NCBI GenBank assembly: GCA_019247135.1
Contig: JAFAPL010000109.1
Span: forward strand, 1 to 8,871
Length of the DNA: 8,871 bases
Direction of reading: 5' to 3'
From: Chloroflexota bacterium
GTDB taxonomy: Bacteria > Chloroflexota > UBA6077 > CF-72
The notes beneath the pieces are model-generated. The model had not been told where the DNA came from. It was given only the letters and a program-made list of their open reading frames with translations, and did no database searches. This document shows, in pieces, positions 6,270 through 8,871 of the stretch. Position numbers and translations under genes: made by a program. Each line of letters begins with the position of its first letter. The stretch's first letter is position 1.

Positions 6270-7031
6270 GCGCACCTGGTCGCGCCATGCGCCGTAGCCC
6301 CGACGGAAGTACATCAGCGGTTGAGTGCCGGGTGCGGGCGGCTGGCCGCCATCAACCCTGCCCACCACGATGACGTGGTCGCCTCCGTCTGTTTCGCTCA
6401 CCATCACGCACTCCGCGTATGCGAGCGTGTCGCGGTGCAGCCACGGCAAGCCGTGCCGTGTCGGTCGCCAGGCGAGGTTCGCCCAGCGGTCCGGCTCGCG
6501 GCTGGCAAATCGATTGGACAGTTCACCGCGGCCAGCCGACAGGTAATTGACCACGAAGCGGCCCGAGTACCGCAGGGCGTCCAACGTGGAGCTGCGGCGG
6601 TCGATGCACACGAGCAAAAGCGGTGGGTCCGCCGAGAGGCTACAGATCGCGGTGCACGTCAACCCCTTCGGCTGGCCCGCGTCGTCGAGCGTGGTGACGA
6701 CCGTAACGCCCGACGGGAAGGCGCTCATGATGGCGAAGAACGTCGCCTTGTCAACGGGCGTGGCGGGTCCAGTCGGCGCCCGGGCGGGAGCACCCTCCGA
6801 GTACACCGCGTGCGCCAGGGCAGCGTCAGACATGCCGAGCGCGACGGCGACCTTGTGAAAGGTCGTGCTGCGCGGGTCAGCCCGGTCGCCGCGCAGGAGC
6901 TGATAGACGTGGGACACGCTCATGCCCGCCTCGGCCGCGAACTCCGCTGGCGTACGGTCGACTTCAGCGAGCCGAGCTTGCAGAAACTCGCCGAAACGTG
7001 ATGGTGCCTGGCTGACAGCGCGGCGGGGCAC
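6261..7031 (-). CDS. XRE-type helix-turn-helix fused to a flavin reductase domain
   Basis: The 256-residue protein starts with an XRE/HTH_3 DNA-binding domain (about 13-72): FGEFLQARLAEVDRTPAEFAAEAGMS, then VSHVYQLLRGDRADPR and FHKVAVALGMS. After a Pro/Ala-rich linker (73-94) comes a complete flavin reductase-like split barrel of the HpaC/SsuE-partner type (95-247). Its motifs are FPSGVTVVTT (105-114), SLSADPPLLLVCID (131-144), FVVNYL (159-164), LSNRFAS (171-177), GDHVIVVGRV (217-226) and PLMYFRRGYG (238-247). Free-standing members reduce FMN or FAD with NAD(P)H and hand it to a monooxygenase. Fusion to a DNA-binding domain suggests the barrel senses flavin or redox state, or that reductase levels are self-controlled. 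The start is GTG 7031; TACCAT lies 7 bp upstream and no Shine-Dalgarno sequence is present, so a leaderless mRNA is likely. It heads the three-gene minus-strand operon and faces a palindromic candidate operator. Confidence 0.9.
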   Translation of the reverse strand: MPRRAVSQAPSRFGEFLQARLAEVDRTPAEFAAEAGMSVSHVYQLLRGDRADPRSTTFHKVAVALGMSDAALAHAVYSEGAPARAPTGPATPVDKATFFAIMSAFPSGVTVVTTLDDAGQPKGLTCTAICSLSADPPLLLVCIDRRSSTLDALRYSGRFVVNYLSAGRGELSNRFASREPDRWANLAWRPTRHGLPWLHRDTLAYAECVMVSETDGGDHVIVVGRVDGGQPPAPGTQPLMYFRRGYGAWRDQVRGA

Positions 7032-7038
7032 GCGCTGA

Positions 7039-7047
7039 ATGGTAGCA
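7039..7047 (-). promoter_or_regulatory. Extended -10 promoter of the HTH-flavin reductase operon
   Basis: On the minus strand TGCTACCAT is an extended -10 (TGn-TANNNT). Its hexamer TACCAT (7039-7044) ends 7 bp before the GTG at 7031, so transcription would start at or next to that codon. No good -35 is seen at 17 bp; that position is occupied by the palindrome at 7054-7067. Confidence 0.5.
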
Positions 7048-7053
7048 ACCTAT

Positions 7054-7079
7054 TGCGCGATCGCGCACAAAAAGTGCGC
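7054..7079. promoter_or_regulatory. Overlapping palindromes: candidate operator between divergent operons
   Basis: TGCGCGATCGCGCA (7054-7067) is a perfect 14-bp palindrome. Its right half also forms the left arm of a second perfect dyad, GCGCAC-AAAAA-GTGCGC (7063-7079). This gives three TGCGC half-sites in alternating orientation (7054-7058, 7063-7067, 7075-7079). They lie about 22-40 bp upstream of both presumed transcription starts, covering the -35 position of each divergent promoter. The encoded XRE-type protein next door is the natural candidate to bind here. Confidence 0.55.
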
Positions 7080-7094
7080 TTTCGCGTTCACGCC

Positions 7095-7103
7095 TGCTAG
7101 GCT
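7095..7103 (+). promoter_or_regulatory. Extended -10 promoter of the ABC importer operon
   Basis: TGCTAGGCT is an extended -10 (TGn-TANNNT), the same form as the divergent minus-strand promoter. The hexamer ends 6 bp before the GTG at 7110, placing the transcription start at or beside the start codon. Tandem CTAGG repeats (7097-7106) overlap it. No convincing -35 is present. Confidence 0.45.
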
Positions 7104-7109
7104 AGGCCT

Positions 7110-7895
7110 GTGGCGATGCGGCTCGGCGCCTCTCGACCTTTCAAGTACCTGCTCGCGCTCGGCGTCTTCACCGCCTTCCTGATCGCCTGGAACCTGGTCG
7201 TGGGGGTCGGACGCTACCCCGAGTTCATTCTGCCCCGACCGGGCACGGTCTGGGGCCGCCTGCTCGTGCTCGCGACCGACGGCACGCTGTGGCGCCATGC
7301 CGATGTCACCGCTCAGGAGGCGCTCGGCGGCTTCCTGATCGGACTAGCCTTCGCCACGGCCGTCGGCTACCCGTTGGCCAAGTCGCCCCTGCTCGAAAGA
7401 GTATTCGCGCCCTACCTGGTCGCTTCGCAATCCATTCCCCTCGTCGCCCTGGCTCCACTTCTGGTCCTGTGGTTCGGCTTTGGCCTGACCTCCAAAGTGC
7501 TGGCGGCGGCGATCATTTCCTTCTTTCCCCTGCTCGTGAACGTGATCGTCGGCGTGCGGGGAGTGGCGCCAGAGAGCCGCGACCTCATGCGTAGCTTTGC
7601 CGCGTCACGCTGGGATGTTTTCGCCAAGCTCGAGGTGCCTGCCGCGTTACCGGTGTATCTGGGCGGCGCTCGAGTGGGTATCACGCTGTCCGTCATCGGC
7701 GCCGTCGTCGGAGAGTTCGTGGGCGCCGATGCGGGCCTCGGATACCTCATTGCGCAATCGCGCGGTCTCTTCGACACGGTCACCCTATTTGTCGCCCTGG
7801 TGACGCTCATGGCCATGGCGCTGCTGTTTTACGGAGCGGTGGCGTGGCTCGAGCGCCTTCTGCTCTCCAACAGACGAAAGGAGTCGCTCGCATGA
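7110..7895 (+). CDS. ABC importer permease (NitT/TauT, SsuC/ThiX/RibX-like)
   Basis: The 261-residue inner-membrane protein has about six transmembrane segments (near 13-33, 70-92, 102-122, 128-149, 184-206, 222-244). It carries the binding-protein-dependent permease EAA loop at 156-182, ending SFAASRWDVFAKLEVPAALP. In this loop Ala164 replaces the usual Gly. EFILPRPGTVW (38-48) and SIPLVALAPLLVLWFG (108-123) are typical of the SsuC/TauC/ThiX/RibX group, which takes up sulfonates, nitrate, pyrimidine precursors of thiamine, or riboflavin. The start is GTG 7110 or ATG 7116. GTG is preferred because the -10 box lies 6 bp upstream and no ribosome binding site is seen. The stop overlaps the ATG of the substrate-binding protein (ATGA), so the two are coupled. 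The ATPase is not in the window and is presumably downstream or encoded elsewhere. The substrate cannot be told from the permease. Confidence 0.92.
   Translation: MAMRLGASRPFKYLLALGVFTAFLIAWNLVVGVGRYPEFILPRPGTVWGRLLVLATDGTLWRHADVTAQEALGGFLIGLAFATAVGYPLAKSPLLERVFAPYLVASQSIPLVALAPLLVLWFGFGLTSKVLAAAIISFFPLLVNVIVGVRGVAPESRDLMRSFAASRWDVFAKLEVPAALPVYLGGARVGITLSVIGAVVGEFVGADAGLGYLIAQSRGLFDTVTLFVALVTLMAMALLFYGAVAWLERLLLSNRRKESLA
7877..7883 (+). promoter_or_regulatory. Ribosome binding site of the substrate-binding protein
   Basis: AAAGGAG lies 8 bp before the ATG at 7892, inside the end of the permease coding region. It fixes the start and supports reinitiation at the ATGA overlap. Confidence 0.75.
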
Positions 7896-8871
7896 GCCGA
7901 CCCCGCCTTCTTGCAAGCGTAGCGCTCGTGGGGCTTCTGGCAACCGCGTGCGTCCCGGCCGTCAGGCAGCAACCGACGCCAATGGCCCTCCAGGACGTGC
8001 GCATCGGCATGGCGTTCATCCCGAATGTTCAGTTCGCGCCGTTCTACGTGGCCGACGATAAGGGCTACTTCGCGGCCGAAGGCATCAAACCCAATTTCGA
8101 CTACGGCTTCGAGCAGGACGTCGTGGCGCTCACGGCGCAAGACCAGTTGATCTTTACCAATGCCGGCGGACCGACCGCGATCATCGCTCGCTCGCACGGC
8201 GTGCCGGTGCAGTACTTCATCAAGGAATATCAGACGCTGCCGATCGCGGTGTTCGGCCTCGCCGACAAGGGCATCCGGACAGTCGACGATCTGCGCGGCA
8301 AGACGGTCGGGCAGCCGATGCCATCGGGTGAGACGTTCATCGGCTTCGAGGTCATGCTGCGCAAGGCTGGCCTGAAGGACGCGGACATGCAGGTCACCAC
8401 GGTCGGGTTCACCCAGGTCGAGTCTGTGTTGAACGACAAGGTGGATGCGGCAGTCGGCTATTCGGTCAACGAGCCACTGCAGTTGAAGGCGCAGGGACGC
8501 GAGACGTTCGAGATCGACCTGAAAGATGTGGCGCCTGAGGTGGCCGGCGACGGCATCATCGCCAGTGAGACGACGCTGCGTGACAAGCCTGAGTTGGCCC
8601 GCGCGTTTGCTCGCGCGTTCCTGCACGGGTTGTCCGATACGGTCGCGGATCCCGAGGCCGCGTTTCAGACGACGCTGAAGTACGTACCCGACGCGGCGAA
8701 AGACGCGACGGTGAAGCAGGCCCAGCACGACATCCTGATGAAGGTGGTGAACGATTACTGGAAGACGTCAGGAAAGCTCGGGGAGTCCGATCCGAAACTC
8801 TGGGATCAGACGCAGGGCGTGCTGAAAGATGCGGGCCTGATCGATAGCGAGACCGACATGTCCAAAGCCGT
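7892..8871 (+). CDS. NMT1/THI5-like substrate-binding lipoprotein of the ABC importer (3' end cut by the window)
   Basis: The frame is open from the ATG at 7892 to the window end (326 codons plus two bases), with no stop reached. A signal peptide (MSRPRLLASVALVGLLATAC) ends in a lipobox with Cys20, so the mature protein would be lipid-anchored outside the membrane. The body matches NMT1/THI5-like (periplasmic binding protein type 2) proteins: NVQFAPFYVADDKGYFAAEG (45-64), the second-lobe entry VDDLRGKTVGQP (131-142), VDAAVGYSVNEP (184-195), and the C-terminal pattern LWDQTQGVLKDAGLI (303-317). This group includes SsuA, TauA, ThiY and the riboflavin-binding RibY of Chloroflexota. The pattern at 303-317 is normally close to the end, so probably little is missing. 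It overlaps the permease stop by 4 bp. The ligand is unknown; flavin-related neighbours make a flavin or a substrate of a flavin-dependent enzyme worth testing. Confidence 0.9.
   Translation, partial: MSRPRLLASVALVGLLATACVPAVRQQPTPMALQDVRIGMAFIPNVQFAPFYVADDKGYFAAEGIKPNFDYGFEQDVVALTAQDQLIFTNAGGPTAIIARSHGVPVQYFIKEYQTLPIAVFGLADKGIRTVDDLRGKTVGQPMPSGETFIGFEVMLRKAGLKDADMQVTTVGFTQVESVLNDKVDAAVGYSVNEPLQLKAQGRETFEIDLKDVAPEVAGDGIIASETTLRDKPELARAFARAFLHGLSDTVADPEAAFQTTLKYVPDAAKDATVKQAQHDILMKVVNDYWKTSGKLGESDPKLWDQTQGVLKDAGLIDSETDMSKA

Noticed and set aside
7063..7082. GCGCAC-AAAAA-GTGCGC stem followed by TTT as an intrinsic terminator
   Set aside because: The T-run has only three bases and no plus-strand gene ends upstream of it. 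Its position between divergent promoters fits an operator better.
7032..7109. FMN (RFN) riboswitch upstream of the importer
   Set aside because: The region is only 78 bp, is filled by promoter boxes and dyads, and lacks the conserved multi-helix RFN layout. The likely leaderless start leaves no leader RNA.
7829..8728. Long minus-strand open frame of 299 codons opposite the binding protein
   Set aside because: It is antisense to a clearly homologous NMT1-like lipoprotein, and its product (Arg, His and Asp rich) matches no family.

Overview
The window is gene-dense, high-GC bacterial DNA with strong G/C bias at third codon positions. Several genes start with GTG, intergenic gaps are very short, and neighbouring genes overlap. 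Three genes appear to start at or beside the transcription start (leaderless). A single-chain CydD-CydC type exporter, leaderless GTG starts and TANNNT-like -10 boxes suggest an Actinomycetota, Chloroflexota or Dormibacterota-like organism. No marker gene is present to decide, so the taxonomy is an inference.

Left part (1-4237): a doubtful 64-codon ORF on the minus strand (20-214) and a 101-residue DUF2171/PRC-barrel-like protein on the plus strand (339-644). A very large minus-strand gene (641-4237) follows. It encodes a fused ABC exporter with the order TMD-NBD-TMD-NBD, whose first half looks like CydD and second half like CydC. The convergent genes at 641-644 share one CTAG palindrome that gives both their TAG stop codons.

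Middle (4238-4693): a Fur-family metalloregulator diverges from the exporter across only 27 bp. That gap holds an AT-rich imperfect 7-1-7 dyad and -10-like boxes on both strands. The layout suggests the regulator controls both itself and the exporter.

Right part (4678-8871): a compact minus-strand operon runs from 7031 down to 4678. Its order is an XRE-type helix-turn-helix fused to a flavin reductase domain, an NTF2-like domain fused to a PNPOx-like FMN split barrel, and a crotonase-fold protein lacking both catalytic glutamates of enoyl-CoA hydratase. Diverging from it across 78 bp is a plus-strand ABC importer operon: a NitT/TauT/SsuC/RibX-type permease, then an NMT1/THI5-like lipoprotein substrate-binding protein cut by the window end. 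The 78 bp region holds a perfect 14-bp palindrome overlapping a second dyad, placed over the likely -35 regions of both promoters.

The main hypothesis is that the HTH-flavin reductase fusion is a flavin- or redox-sensing regulator. It would control its own operon and the divergent importer, whose substrate could be a flavin or its precursor (RibXY-like) or an organosulfur or other compound attacked by a reduced-flavin-dependent enzyme. No RNA genes, mobile elements, CRISPR arrays or clear intrinsic terminators were found.
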